A stretch of 64,000 nucleotides of DNA, taken from the NCBI GenBank assembly GCA_019752635.1, contig JAIELX010000100.1, positions 1-64,000 on the forward strand, written 5' to 3'. The translations under genes and the position numbers were made by a program. This document shows, piece after piece, positions 24,290 through 33,220 of the stretch. Within the stretch, counting starts at the first letter, position 1, and each line of letters starts with the position of its first letter. The notes under the pieces were generated by a model. The model did not search any database. It saw only the letters and a list, made by a program, of their open reading frames with translations, and had not been told where the DNA came from. Source of the DNA: Candidatus Obscuribacterales bacterium (GTDB lineage: Bacteria; Cyanobacteriota; Vampirovibrionia; Obscuribacterales; Obscuribacteraceae).

Positions 24290-25789
24290 ATGATTCAAAA
24301 GCTCACCGAGTCAATCCATTTGACATCATCCTGCACAGCCTTGTTTTTAACGATTCTGTTCTTGTGGCTATTCCTGGCAACAGGTGGCGCAGGATTATCT
24401 CAACGTACCGCCGAGCAGAAACGTTCTTGGCAGGACTGGGGACGGAAAGCTCATGTGGAGTACCTGAAAAAAGACTATGAGAAATCGTCTGACTGTTTTA
24501 GTTGTGCCATCCGGGGTTTAAAGGAGACTGAGCCCGATAACGACGCTATCCTTGATCTTGAATTAAACCGAGCGGAAGCAGAACTTTTGAGCGGTAATTT
24601 TAAAGCGGCTGATGCAATTCTTGGAAGTGTCTTGCCGCACCTCAAGCGCAAAGATATTGATCCCCTTCTTCCTGCTCGCTATTGGCGGCGAGTGTCTGAT
24701 CTAAGATCCAGAGAAAATCGACCGGCTGCAGCCGCAGCTGCGTACGGCGAACTTTTACTGGTTACGGAGGAGAAATTTCCTGTTGTCGGGTCTCCCTTGG
24801 CACGGTCTCGTTCTGGACGAATAGTGGATTTCCAGATGTTAGTTATTACTGCGGTTCGATTTGGCAATCGAAACTCATTAGCAGACTTGCTTTCGCTTTG
24901 TGATGTGCTGACCCGCGTTGACTACACATTGCCGCAATTTAGACCAGTCATACAAAAGATCTGTTCGCAACTGTTCTCACTGATTCGGGCTCGTACAACG
25001 GCGAAGAAGCATACTGAAGCGTCGATGTTAATGTCGGCCATCGGTTCATTTTGCGATGATGAGCCTGAGTTACTAAATCTGTGGCACTCCTGGCTGATGA
25101 GTGCACCAGTCACTCCTGCAACTATCGCCGCTGGTCTTGAGGGCATCACTTCGTCCTTGCACGATTCACTGCCAGAAATTTTTCAGCAAAAACTTCTGCT
25201 TCAAGCGCACTTTCTCCGATTGGGAGGGCAGCACGGCGCAGCGCGAGAGAAAGTTTCAATCGCTTTACTGCAACCAGTTGATCGACCGTTGAAGTTAGGA
25301 CCTCAATACATTTTGCACTATAGCAATTTCATTTGCGGTCTTGCAGAAGCGCGGCTTAAGGAGAAGAAGGCCGATTCGCTGACGGAAGATCTTTTAGAGG
25401 AAGCGTGTGAGTTAGCAGAAGTGGCGCAGAAGCAAGATCCCGGCAATAATAAGGCTAAACTTGCATTAGTCGCTTATCGGATTAATCTTGCTCGGGCTTA
25501 CGAGTTGCAATCTAAGACTGCGGAAGCAGAGCGTTGTCTGGATTCTCTTACTCCTGCAATGCTCGCGACCGCCCGTCCACAACTTGTGATCTTCTACGTT
25601 TTCGTCAACGGTAGAACAGCACTTTTAGAATCAGCATCCGGTGCCCACTCTTCTGCGTCCAAAAGAATTGATCGCATGATATTATTCACTTCCCAAAACA
25701 TTGCAAAGTCAGCCGCGCGGGATAATCTTCTAAAAACTCTAGAAGCTTGGAAGTCGCGAATTCTCAATTGTTCAATTCCGCCACTATGA
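24290..25789 (+). CDS. TPR-like protein with N-terminal membrane helix, in histidine-kinase operon
   Basis: This 499-residue protein has a hydrophobic segment at about 12-35, best read as a signal peptide or membrane anchor. The rest is all-helical with TPR-type pairs (HVEYLKKDYEKSSDCFSCAIRGLKE at about 56-80, LNRAEAELLSGNFKAADAILGSVLP at about 92-116, a late LARAYELQSKTAEAERCLDSL at about 400-420). Its stop codon overlaps the histidine kinase start as ATGA, so the two are translationally coupled. A plausible but unproven role is an exported accessory that senses or modulates the kinase. Family-level homologues are not recognisable by eye beyond the TPR character. Confidence 0.8.
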   Translation: MIQKLTESIHLTSSCTALFLTILFLWLFLATGGAGLSQRTAEQKRSWQDWGRKAHVEYLKKDYEKSSDCFSCAIRGLKETEPDNDAILDLELNRAEAELLSGNFKAADAILGSVLPHLKRKDIDPLLPARYWRRVSDLRSRENRPAAAAAAYGELLLVTEEKFPVVGSPLARSRSGRIVDFQMLVITAVRFGNRNSLADLLSLCDVLTRVDYTLPQFRPVIQKICSQLFSLIRARTTAKKHTEASMLMSAIGSFCDDEPELLNLWHSWLMSAPVTPATIAAGLEGITSSLHDSLPEIFQQKLLLQAHFLRLGGQHGAAREKVSIALLQPVDRPLKLGPQYILHYSNFICGLAEARLKEKKADSLTEDLLEEACELAEVAQKQDPGNNKAKLALVAYRINLARAYELQSKTAEAERCLDSLTPAMLATARPQLVIFYVFVNGRTALLESASGAHSSASKRIDRMILFTSQNIAKSAARDNLLKTLEAWKSRILNCSIPPL

Positions 25790-27264
25790 AAATTCGTCAC
25801 CAGATCCTGACTCTAATATTGGTTCTGGTGAGCTGCCAACTTGCCTCCGTTGCGACTCTGATGTTCGCTTCTAATGAGCTAGACCGGGCGGGGCGTCGTG
25901 AAATGCAGGCGAAACAAATTCTTGCACAATGTCAGAAAATTGAGGGGCTGACCGGCATAAGAACCTTTCAGCTGACGAGGATGGCGTTTTCCGCGAAGGA
26001 CACAATGTCACTAGACGTTGCGTCATCGCTCAGGGAGAGTGTCGGCGAGCTGAAGCGTTTGGTTGATAAAGATCCGCAATCGCTACTTGTTGTCGATCGG
26101 CTTGCGTCTTCATGCAATCGGTTTCTCTCGAGGTTCGAAGAACTCTCCAGGGCTTATGTTCCTGGACAGGATGCCTTGATTTTTTCTCGCTTTCTACACG
26201 AAGACGAACTTTTCGATTCGATCACTCTTGCCTTCAATGACATGATGCAGTGCAGCACGATGTTAGCAGCGAAGTACGGACCTATGTCTCGAGACTTCAA
26301 TCCGGCGGCGATCAAAGGGCGCGAGTATCTGCGCAACGTCATGATTCTTCTCATCGTTGTCAACTTAGCTTTAACTGCAACGGTTGTCGTTTATCTGAAT
26401 AGGCAAACGATGGTCCGGTTGCGTCAACTTATGAGCAACATTCGTTTGTTCGGAGTAAGCGGAGAGAAGTCCCGACCGCTGCAGGGACAGGACGAATTGG
26501 CGGAAATAGATCGCATCTTCGCCGAGGTGTCCGCCGAACGGCTTCGATTGGAAGAAATTCGCCGCTCGATCACTGCCATGGTGAGCCATGATTTGCGAAC
26601 ACCGCTTTCATCAATGGTGTTGACGCTGGAGATCATGCTTGCATATGAGGACGAAGAGTTGACTCCGAACATCAAGGCTCGGCTTAAACGCTTGCGCACT
26701 GAAGCCGATAGACTGAAGAGGTTGGCCAACACATTGCTGGATATTGAGAAGATCGAGAGCGGAAACATAGACGTGGACCTGCATCCTACTCCACTGTCAA
26801 GGGTTGTCGAAACGTCGGTAGGCGCACTTACGACGCTATGCAAATCGAACAATATATCTGTGGTTTCGGACTACTGCGTCGACACAAACATATTGTGCGA
26901 CGAAGATCGGACGATTCAGGTCCTGGTGAATATGTTGTCTAACGCCGTCAAGTTTTCGCCCGCAGGCGGGTCTGTGGCGGTGCGTTGTGTTCTAGTCGGA
27001 TCAACGCCGAATGACTCCGTTCGATTTCAAGTCATTGATGAAGGTCCGGGGGTGCCGCCTGAGCAGCGCGAGAAACTATTTAACAAGTTTAGCCAACTTG
27101 ATCAATCGGAAGAAACACGAAAGGCTGGTAGCGGGCTAGGACTGTACATCTGCCGAATGTTGATCAATGCGCAGGGCGGCACGTTAGGATTTGAGCCGGC
27201 TCCGAACAAAGGAAGCCTGTTCTGGTTCGAGCTTCCGGTCTCGCAGATGCCGTCGCGCTTCTAG
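25786..27264 (+). CDS. Membrane sensor histidine kinase
   Basis: This 492-residue protein starts at ATG 25786 within the ATGA overlap. Membrane helices at about 5-28 and 184-204 flank an all-helical periplasmic sensor domain (CHASE3-like in length and character). A HAMP-like linker follows, then HisKA with the phosphorylated H268 (SHDLRTPL), and HATPase_c with the N box NMLSNAVKFSP, G1 DEGPGVP, F box FNKFSQ and G2 GSGLGLYI. It autophosphorylates and passes phosphate to a response regulator, very probably the divergent OmpR-type protein at 23519-24193. All catalytic boxes look intact. Confidence 0.95.
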   Translation: MKIRHQILTLILVLVSCQLASVATLMFASNELDRAGRREMQAKQILAQCQKIEGLTGIRTFQLTRMAFSAKDTMSLDVASSLRESVGELKRLVDKDPQSLLVVDRLASSCNRFLSRFEELSRAYVPGQDALIFSRFLHEDELFDSITLAFNDMMQCSTMLAAKYGPMSRDFNPAAIKGREYLRNVMILLIVVNLALTATVVVYLNRQTMVRLRQLMSNIRLFGVSGEKSRPLQGQDELAEIDRIFAEVSAERLRLEEIRRSITAMVSHDLRTPLSSMVLTLEIMLAYEDEELTPNIKARLKRLRTEADRLKRLANTLLDIEKIESGNIDVDLHPTPLSRVVETSVGALTTLCKSNNISVVSDYCVDTNILCDEDRTIQVLVNMLSNAVKFSPAGGSVAVRCVLVGSTPNDSVRFQVIDEGPGVPPEQREKLFNKFSQLDQSEETRKAGSGLGLYICRMLINAQGGTLGFEPAPNKGSLFWFELPVSQMPSRF

Positions 27265-27370
27265 ATAAACTCGTCACAGCATCGCAAGATCGGCTCCCCG
27301 GGTCTTGTGCCCACTATATGTCACTCTCAAGACTTAGAGTCTAGTTCATGGACTGCGCAAGGAGAGGAAC

Positions 27371-27970
27371 ATGACAGACATAAGTACAGACAAGCTGGAA
27401 ACCGTAAGTAACGATAAACAGACCAGTGGATTCAAAGTTGAAGACCTGCTGACCAATCCTAATTTCAGCACCATTTTTCAACGGGAAAAACAGCCCGTCA
27501 TTGTCTGCGGCGACCCTAACAAGAACTCCAGCTCCAAAGCTTCGCTTTATCTTGAATTTGTGAAAATTCCGCAATTTATCGATCCTCTGGTCAGCCCTAA
27601 GTGGGACCAGAAACCATCGCAAGAAATTTTAGACGCGCTCAAGGCGCCACCAGTCGATATCGGGAGCAAACCCGGTTCATCTGTTGAAAAAATTTCGGAC
27701 CTGCTCAACCAATCCAAAAATGGAGGGGACAGATGCGAGCCTGGTCGGAGTCCAGAGCCAGCACCTTCCGCACCTGGCGGGTTACAGGAGGACATCCCCA
27801 ACGCGGAATCCGCCCCCGCCGGTCCCCCTCCGCGTCCAATAGAGATTTCGCCAATCGGTCCTTCGGCAGTCAGCGGTAGTCCATCCGACCTCGGAAGCGT
27901 TGCCGGACACGGTCGGGAGCCTCACCTTGATTGGAAATCGAAAGTTCCTCCGGTATGCACAAACCCTTGA
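27371..27970 (+). CDS. Uncharacterised Pro/Ser-rich soluble protein
   Basis: This 199-residue protein has GGAGAGGAAC directly before ATG 27371. The first ~100 residues are mixed (FKVEDLLTNPNFSTIFQREKQPVIVCGDPNK, SKASLYLEFVKIPQFIDPLV); the rest is Pro/Gly/Ser-rich and probably disordered (PEPAPSAPGG, PAGPPPRP). No signal peptide or membrane segment. Upstream, AGACT-TAG-AGTCT (a short palindrome near 27330) might be an operator. It lies about 100 bases before another short Pro-rich gene on the same strand; the two may be related by style or co-expressed. Function unknown. Confidence 0.7.
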   Translation: MTDISTDKLETVSNDKQTSGFKVEDLLTNPNFSTIFQREKQPVIVCGDPNKNSSSKASLYLEFVKIPQFIDPLVSPKWDQKPSQEILDALKAPPVDIGSKPGSSVEKISDLLNQSKNGGDRCEPGRSPEPAPSAPGGLQEDIPNAESAPAGPPPRPIEISPIGPSAVSGSPSDLGSVAGHGREPHLDWKSKVPPVCTNP

Positions 27971-28072
27971 ACGATTCAAAAATCCCTCTCGCCCTGAACG
28001 CTAACCTTAACGAGGTACGCGGAGAAAACATTTCGATTGCATTATATCGTCATGGGGACGAGGAGCAATCAC

Positions 28073-28717
28073 ATGGCAGACGATAGAATTGATCATTCAA
28101 TGATGGAAGATTCGGTGACGCCAGCACCAAACTGGTCGGAAACGTTGGCTGACGCTTGGAGCAAGGAGCCAATGAACGGCTCGAATGGAGAAGTTTGCAC
28201 GGCGCCACAGGGTACAGGCAAAGCACCGCTGGAACCGGAAGAGCTTGAGTTTCCGCCTGTTACTCAAGAATCACCTGTAGACGCAGAGAACCGCGACCGA
28301 TACCCCGGAAAGGTACCGGAGGCTGTAACAGGGCTCGAATTGTTGCTACGCGCTTCGAAAACTGCTGCCGAGACTGCTTATCGAGGTGTGAAGGATTCAG
28401 TTCTACCGCAGTCGCTTATTCCATTATCTCGCGGAGAGGGCATCCTCTTCCCCGAGATGGTGCCTTTCCAGAAAGATCCTCCGGCTGCGCGGGAACCCGA
28501 CGTCAGTTCATTGTCTCGAGGTATGCTTAAGGGGCTGGCCGATGGAGTCGCGTTTCCAATTAGGGGACTAGTTCCATTCGAAGGCTTGAAGACTGATCGC
28601 CTTCCACCTCGGGGGGTGGGTCCTCAAGACAACGATGATCGACAGGGCAAAGCCGCTCACGGCGACAAGGTTCGCGCGGTGGAAGAAAACATCGTGCCCA
28701 AGAAATTGAAACGGTAG
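28073..28717 (+). CDS. Uncharacterised acidic soluble protein
   Basis: This 214-residue protein starts at ATG 28073 with GGAG 7 bases upstream; two earlier in-frame starts are poorer. It is rich in Pro, Glu and Asp, without a signal peptide. The middle holds a helical stretch (GLELLLRASKTAAETAYRGV). Two similar short motifs occur late: FPEMVPFQKDPP and IRGLVPFEGLKTD. The second resembles a decayed segment at 735-800, implying a dispersed family. It ends with a basic tail (IVPKKLKR). A compact hairpin lies 74 bases downstream. Function unknown. Confidence 0.7.
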   Translation: MADDRIDHSMMEDSVTPAPNWSETLADAWSKEPMNGSNGEVCTAPQGTGKAPLEPEELEFPPVTQESPVDAENRDRYPGKVPEAVTGLELLLRASKTAAETAYRGVKDSVLPQSLIPLSRGEGILFPEMVPFQKDPPAAREPDVSSLSRGMLKGLADGVAFPIRGLVPFEGLKTDRLPPRGVGPQDNDDRQGKAAHGDKVRAVEENIVPKKLKR

Positions 28718-28790
28718 AGAACTACCGCGCTACGTTGACCGCCTGCAGCTAATCCCGGAAGCACTGGCTTATAGACGTGACACGATTGAC

Positions 28791-28813
28791 AGGGACGAGC
28801 ACTGCTCGTCCCT
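28791..28813. terminator. Compact hairpin between convergent genes
   Basis: AGGGACGAGC pairs perfectly with GCTCGTCCCT around ACT (10-bp stem, 3-base loop). It is placed between the stop at 28717 (+) and the stop at 28826 (-). CCCCTCCCC follows on plus, so there is no T-tract, but the stem is very stable. Confidence 0.55.
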
Positions 28814-28825
28814 CCCCTCCCCTGT

Positions 28826-31800
28826 CTAAGCTTTTCCCGGTTCCAGCGAATAGGGCTTGCCGAGATACTCTTCAATATCATCGAGCTCTTGTCTCGTCTG
28901 CGTTCCTGGTGCAAAATCCTTTGCCAGCTTCCGCATAACATAGACCGCCTCTTCTCGAACTGATTTTGTTGATTCAGACTTCAGCAGAGCGATGGCTTTA
29001 CCGGCAAACAAATCTGCTTCGGTGTTCTTATGCTCCGCGCGGAGCAGTCGTGAATACACCGCGAGCACAATCGCGGTGCCCGGTTTTTCGACGCGCTTTG
29101 TCGATGCGTCATTCTCTGCGTACAGACTCTCAAGGGTTTCCTTCGCTAAACAGATGTTAGCTCGGGCCTCTTTTAGATTTCCCAGATCAATTTGTGCGTC
29201 GGCCAGTTTTCGTAAACGGCGCAAGCGATTCCAAAGCGAGTTTCGATCATTCAAACTCGACTTCAACTCCACCTCAGCATCTTGCGGACGATTGAGTCGT
29301 TGGTAGATCGAACCGAGCAACTCTCGGTATTGATCATAAGACTCTCTATATTGTCCTTTCAGCAACTTCTCCGTGATGAGAGGCCTTAAGTCTCCGGTTA
29401 CAACCGATAAGGCTTTCTTATAGTCTTTGGACAGCATTAGCTGATTCGCCAGCATAACGTATGCTCCCATATGCAGTGCGGGCTCGTTCTGCGTGCAAGC
29501 AAGGAGTAACTCGATGTGATGAACAGACTTTTGATTATTGCTCAGGGCGTAGGCCGTCGAATACATTAACTCTGCGGTTGTTTTCACTTCGTCCACCGAT
29601 TGCGGACGCCTCAATCGTGCATCGACCATTAAGTAGTCAACAATAGAACTCAACTCTTGAGGTTGCCCTGCTTTTGCATAAATCCAGGCGAGCTTCGCTT
29701 TAATGAAACAGTCGAACTCGCGCGAATCGAAATTCAGCGCGCTAGCTCTCTCAAGGGATCTTAAAGCGTTCCGAAACCGTCCATCGGCACAGGCGCAGTC
29801 GCTAGCTCTTACCACGGCTTGCGCCGACTCAATTCTGCGATCTTGCGTTAACAAATCATTTGCTAACCTCACGTTCGTTTGTTTAGCCTCTTCGACGTGA
29901 TGTAAGATCGTCTCTATCCAAGCCAATCTTTGCACCAACGGACTACTGAACTGAGCCAAGGAAGGTGTCTGAGAGACGGCCTCGACACACGCTCTTGCCT
30001 CAGCCAATTCGCCCGGGATCCGTCTTACTTTGGACAAATCTTTGGAGTCAGCGTGAGCAGGTATCAATCTCTGCAGCAGAAGAAAGCGGGCCAGATGCTG
30101 ATGCTTCTGGCATCGTGTAAGCATTTCTTCTAGAATTTTCGTTGTGTCCTTGCCTGGAGTGCCGTCCCTCGATGGCACAAGCCTCAAAAGATCCAGCCAC
30201 GCTTCGAAAAGGTCAAAATCTTTCAAATTCCACGCACGTTTGGCCGCCAGCATTCGCTGCAGATGAACCGATAGGTTGTGCGTAAGTGAGTTAAGCACGG
30301 CCGTATCGATCGGCTGCTGTTCCGTCAGCGCCCATTGGAGAATCGATTCCGCGACTCTGGACGAAACGGCCCACTCACCGCTCTGCACGATCTTGTCGGG
30401 AAAATCTTGCGGAGCCGCCTTCAAAGTTTCATTGCAAAGCGAGAGTGTATCGTTTACCTGCTTCCTGTCTCTGAACCAGGCACTCCACTTTAACCGTCGC
30501 GACAGACTCGTATCTTCGTCCTGTTTCGGTGCGTCACTTTTTCTTGGGTCTTTCATAAGTGTGTCGCTGGCAACACGAATTGGCCAGAGTCGGCGGTTTG
30601 ATACCATCTTGCTGCCCCGGGGGTGGTGTCGCGCGAGTATCGCCTTAATCTCCCTTCTTGCCGCCTCTCTTTCCCCATTATTCCAGAGCGAGTCTATCAA
30701 GAGATCCTCCGCCGCTCGCATGTTAACTGCGGAGTCGCTGCTCTCGGGCATATCTTCAGCTTTGCTTCGCATAGTCTTAACAACTTGTGCCATCAACTTG
30801 GAACAGGTTTGAAAATCCCCCGTTTCGCTAAGCAGGCGTACTAGCGGCATTACTGTGTCAGCTGAAGCGTCCGGTGTAAGCCCCCCCTCCGAACAAAGAA
30901 TCACATGTTTGAACTCTGATGATTGGATTATTTTGTGCAGATACTCCCTGGCTGCATCTTTGCCGGAATGGTGCAACATCACGGTTGCTATAGGGATTTC
31001 CGCGTTACAATACGCGGTGGTATTTTGTCTCCGTGAAGCTTGTCGCGATATAGTCCTGAGCCATTGAATGCCAGTCTCAAAACTCACGTATTCAGCTATC
31101 TGGCGTCCGAGCCTAATCTCGTTTACATCAAGGGAGTTTGGCTGCGGGTGGGCTTTCAGATACAACGTCAGCATCTCTCTAGCCTTAGCCGGTCTTTTGC
31201 TCCGCACCTCAATATCAACCAACTCAGTCAGCAATCGCTCGTTGTCTGAACGCCGAGCTGTTTTTTTTAATTCACCGATCTCCGCCAACCGCGGAACAAG
31301 ATCGTCGGTCGCCCCAATCTCTCCAAACCTTCCAAGGAATCGCGCGAAATATTCTGGTTGACTCCGGAGAATCACGTAGTAGGGGGCTGCGATGCGCAGA
31401 ATCCTGAGGTCCCCCTCGGTACTCGGTCCGGTCGGTTTGGACAGTATAAAATAGTGCAACGCACGAAGATCGTCTGAGCGATACCGATGCACATCTTTAA
31501 ACTGGCGAATCAGTTCGTCGTCACGAAGAACACTAAGCGCTTGCGAAAAATATCCGAACGATGCAAGTAAGTCACATTGTGCTTGCTTCATCAAATCCAA
31601 GGGCACAAGGTGCCCGGCTTTTTCAGAAACCTCAGCCATGGATGCGCAGATTGAGCGAAGCTCCACTGCACCGGCCGGCGTTAGAAGCGAGGAGGAAGCC
31701 GGACTGTACTTCTTTGCTAAATCAAGAGTCATGTCGATACAACGCTTCGTATCAATAAGCGCCTGGTTGGTCTGTTCGAAGGTGAACGAATCTTTGCCGG

Positions 31801-32914
31801 TCCATGTATTGGAGAGTTTGCGATAATCCGACGATAGAATTTTGAGCGAAGAGGTATCGTACTTGTCCACCTGATGTGCTTCGTGTGCAGACTTTGAAGT
31901 TGTCTGTAATTTTAAAACTGCAAAAGCCGAGATAGTCATCAGCGCACCCGCAAGCAGTACGCAGGCGAAACGCATCCGTTTGGAGAAAAACGCACTGCTC
32001 GCAGGTGCAGGCCTCTTAGCGCTGAGAAGGGCATCGGAGTGATCTGCGCTCGGATTCTCAAGCAATAAATTGAGTAGCTCAGTGATTTCAGCACAAGAAG
32101 CAAATCGTTCTTTGGGGTCGACTGCCGTAGCCTTTTCGACAATTGCGTCGAGTACGCTGCTGATGCCAGGGTGTTGAAAAATTTTTGAAGGAAGCGGGGG
32201 TAACGCATCATTGAAATGTCGGTGCATAACTGCTATTGGATTGTCGGCAAAAAATGGGATTTCGCCTGTAAGCAGTTCATGCAAGACGCAGCCAACGGCG
32301 TACACATCTTGTCCTCGTTCCGCACCTTTGCCCATGAAAGCTTCGGGAGGCATGTAGTTGACAGTTCCAATGAGCGCGCTCGGGTCCGTTAGTGTGCCCT
32401 CGAAAGCGTTCGTGGAGGTCTTGCCCACCAATCCGAAGTCCAATAACTTAACCGTCTCTTTTTCATCAAGATTGGTCAGCATTATGTTTTCGGGTTTTAC
32501 GTCTCTGTGTATCAGACCGTGATCATGGATGAAGCTCAAAGCCTCGCACAGTTCCTTTACGACACGAATTGCTCGCCCCGGCTCCAACGGACCATCCTCA
32601 AGCACCTGTCGCAGGGACTTTCCTGTGACGAATTCGGTGACAATATACGGATAAACTCTATCGAGCACTCCAACCGAGTAACAGGAAATGATGTGTTTGT
32701 GCCGCAAACGAGCTAAAGCACGTGCTTCTCGACGAAATCGGTAAATCGTCTCCTTATCGCTCAGATGTGCCTGTTTCAGAAATTTTATGCAGACGTCTCG
32801 CTTCAGGTCCTTTTGAACTCCGCGAAAAGCCTCGCCCATGCCACCGGCACCTATAAAGCCTGTGATCAGAATGCCATCAACGGTTCTGCCAACTAATTGT
32901 TCGTCCAACTTCAC
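28826..32914 (-). CDS. Receptor-type Ser/Thr protein kinase with very long TPR-like ectodomain (kinase 1)
   Basis: This 1,362-residue protein has a cytoplasmic Hanks-type kinase domain at about 14-285: glycine loop GAGGMG (22-27), K44, HRDVKPEN (H136-D138), DFG (159-161), and a PPE motif at 189-191 in the APE position. A single membrane helix spans about 315-335. The remaining ~1,000 residues are all-helical with TPR-type repeats spread through to the C-terminus (for example YRELLGSIYQRLNRPQDAEVELKSSL). It should autophosphorylate and signal on binding of an outside partner by the repeats. All catalytic residues are present. It is convergent with 28073-28717 and divergent from the DUF1254 gene at 33221. 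Two other kinases of the same layout are in the window. Confidence 0.93.
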   Translation of the reverse strand: MKLDEQLVGRTVDGILITGFIGAGGMGEAFRGVQKDLKRDVCIKFLKQAHLSDKETIYRFRREARALARLRHKHIISCYSVGVLDRVYPYIVTEFVTGKSLRQVLEDGPLEPGRAIRVVKELCEALSFIHDHGLIHRDVKPENIMLTNLDEKETVKLLDFGLVGKTSTNAFEGTLTDPSALIGTVNYMPPEAFMGKGAERGQDVYAVGCVLHELLTGEIPFFADNPIAVMHRHFNDALPPLPSKIFQHPGISSVLDAIVEKATAVDPKERFASCAEITELLNLLLENPSADHSDALLSAKRPAPASSAFFSKRMRFACVLLAGALMTISAFAVLKLQTTSKSAHEAHQVDKYDTSSLKILSSDYRKLSNTWTGKDSFTFEQTNQALIDTKRCIDMTLDLAKKYSPASSSLLTPAGAVELRSICASMAEVSEKAGHLVPLDLMKQAQCDLLASFGYFSQALSVLRDDELIRQFKDVHRYRSDDLRALHYFILSKPTGPSTEGDLRILRIAAPYYVILRSQPEYFARFLGRFGEIGATDDLVPRLAEIGELKKTARRSDNERLLTELVDIEVRSKRPAKAREMLTLYLKAHPQPNSLDVNEIRLGRQIAEYVSFETGIQWLRTISRQASRRQNTTAYCNAEIPIATVMLHHSGKDAAREYLHKIIQSSEFKHVILCSEGGLTPDASADTVMPLVRLLSETGDFQTCSKLMAQVVKTMRSKAEDMPESSDSAVNMRAAEDLLIDSLWNNGEREAARREIKAILARHHPRGSKMVSNRRLWPIRVASDTLMKDPRKSDAPKQDEDTSLSRRLKWSAWFRDRKQVNDTLSLCNETLKAAPQDFPDKIVQSGEWAVSSRVAESILQWALTEQQPIDTAVLNSLTHNLSVHLQRMLAAKRAWNLKDFDLFEAWLDLLRLVPSRDGTPGKDTTKILEEMLTRCQKHQHLARFLLLQRLIPAHADSKDLSKVRRIPGELAEARACVEAVSQTPSLAQFSSPLVQRLAWIETILHHVEEAKQTNVRLANDLLTQDRRIESAQAVVRASDCACADGRFRNALRSLERASALNFDSREFDCFIKAKLAWIYAKAGQPQELSSIVDYLMVDARLRRPQSVDEVKTTAELMYSTAYALSNNQKSVHHIELLLACTQNEPALHMGAYVMLANQLMLSKDYKKALSVVTGDLRPLITEKLLKGQYRESYDQYRELLGSIYQRLNRPQDAEVELKSSLNDRNSLWNRLRRLRKLADAQIDLGNLKEARANICLAKETLESLYAENDASTKRVEKPGTAIVLAVYSRLLRAEHKNTEADLFAGKAIALLKSESTKSVREEAVYVMRKLAKDFAPGTQTRQELDDIEEYLGKPYSLEPGKA

Positions 32915-33220
32915 TGCTTAGGCGCGCTCGCTACGGTCCGGGTTGATCATCATTATCCCCGGAAATGTCCGACACAATCATGGTTGTTGATGGGGCAATG
33001 CTCTTGCCGTGATCGGGTTTAAGGTTCAACGTTAGCCGCTCGAGGGTTTCGTTGCTGTAGTTGTCTCAATACGCTTTTTTGTTGTAGGGCAACAGAAGCC
33101 ATTCATCTTTCGTGCCCCGTTGCAAAAGCCGGTTGCTGCGCGAGCATGGGGATTTTCCTTGAGTGGCGATAGCACGTATCGCTGTGCTGCTATAATTGCG
33201 TGTCACTTTTCTCGGGAATC
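32915..33220. other. Divergent promoter region
   Basis: These 306 bases separate kinase 1 (-) and a DUF1254 gene (+). TATAAT at 33191-33196 is a good -10 for the plus gene, though no clear -35 sits 17 bases upstream. AGCAC and GTGCT flank the stretch just before it. No coding frame is convincing. Confidence 0.5.
33191..33196 (+). promoter_or_regulatory. -10 element TATAAT
   Basis: A consensus TATAAT places transcription start near 33203. This leaves the GTG at 33200 untranscribed and favours ATG 33221 as the start of the DUF1254 gene, with a leader of about 18 bases. The -35 is not recognisable. Confidence 0.5.

Noticed and set aside
22305..28717. Idea that the short proteins at 22305, 27371 and 28073 form one paralogous family
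   Set aside because: They share only composition (Pro/Ser/Gly-rich, no signal peptide); no aligned motif was found among them.
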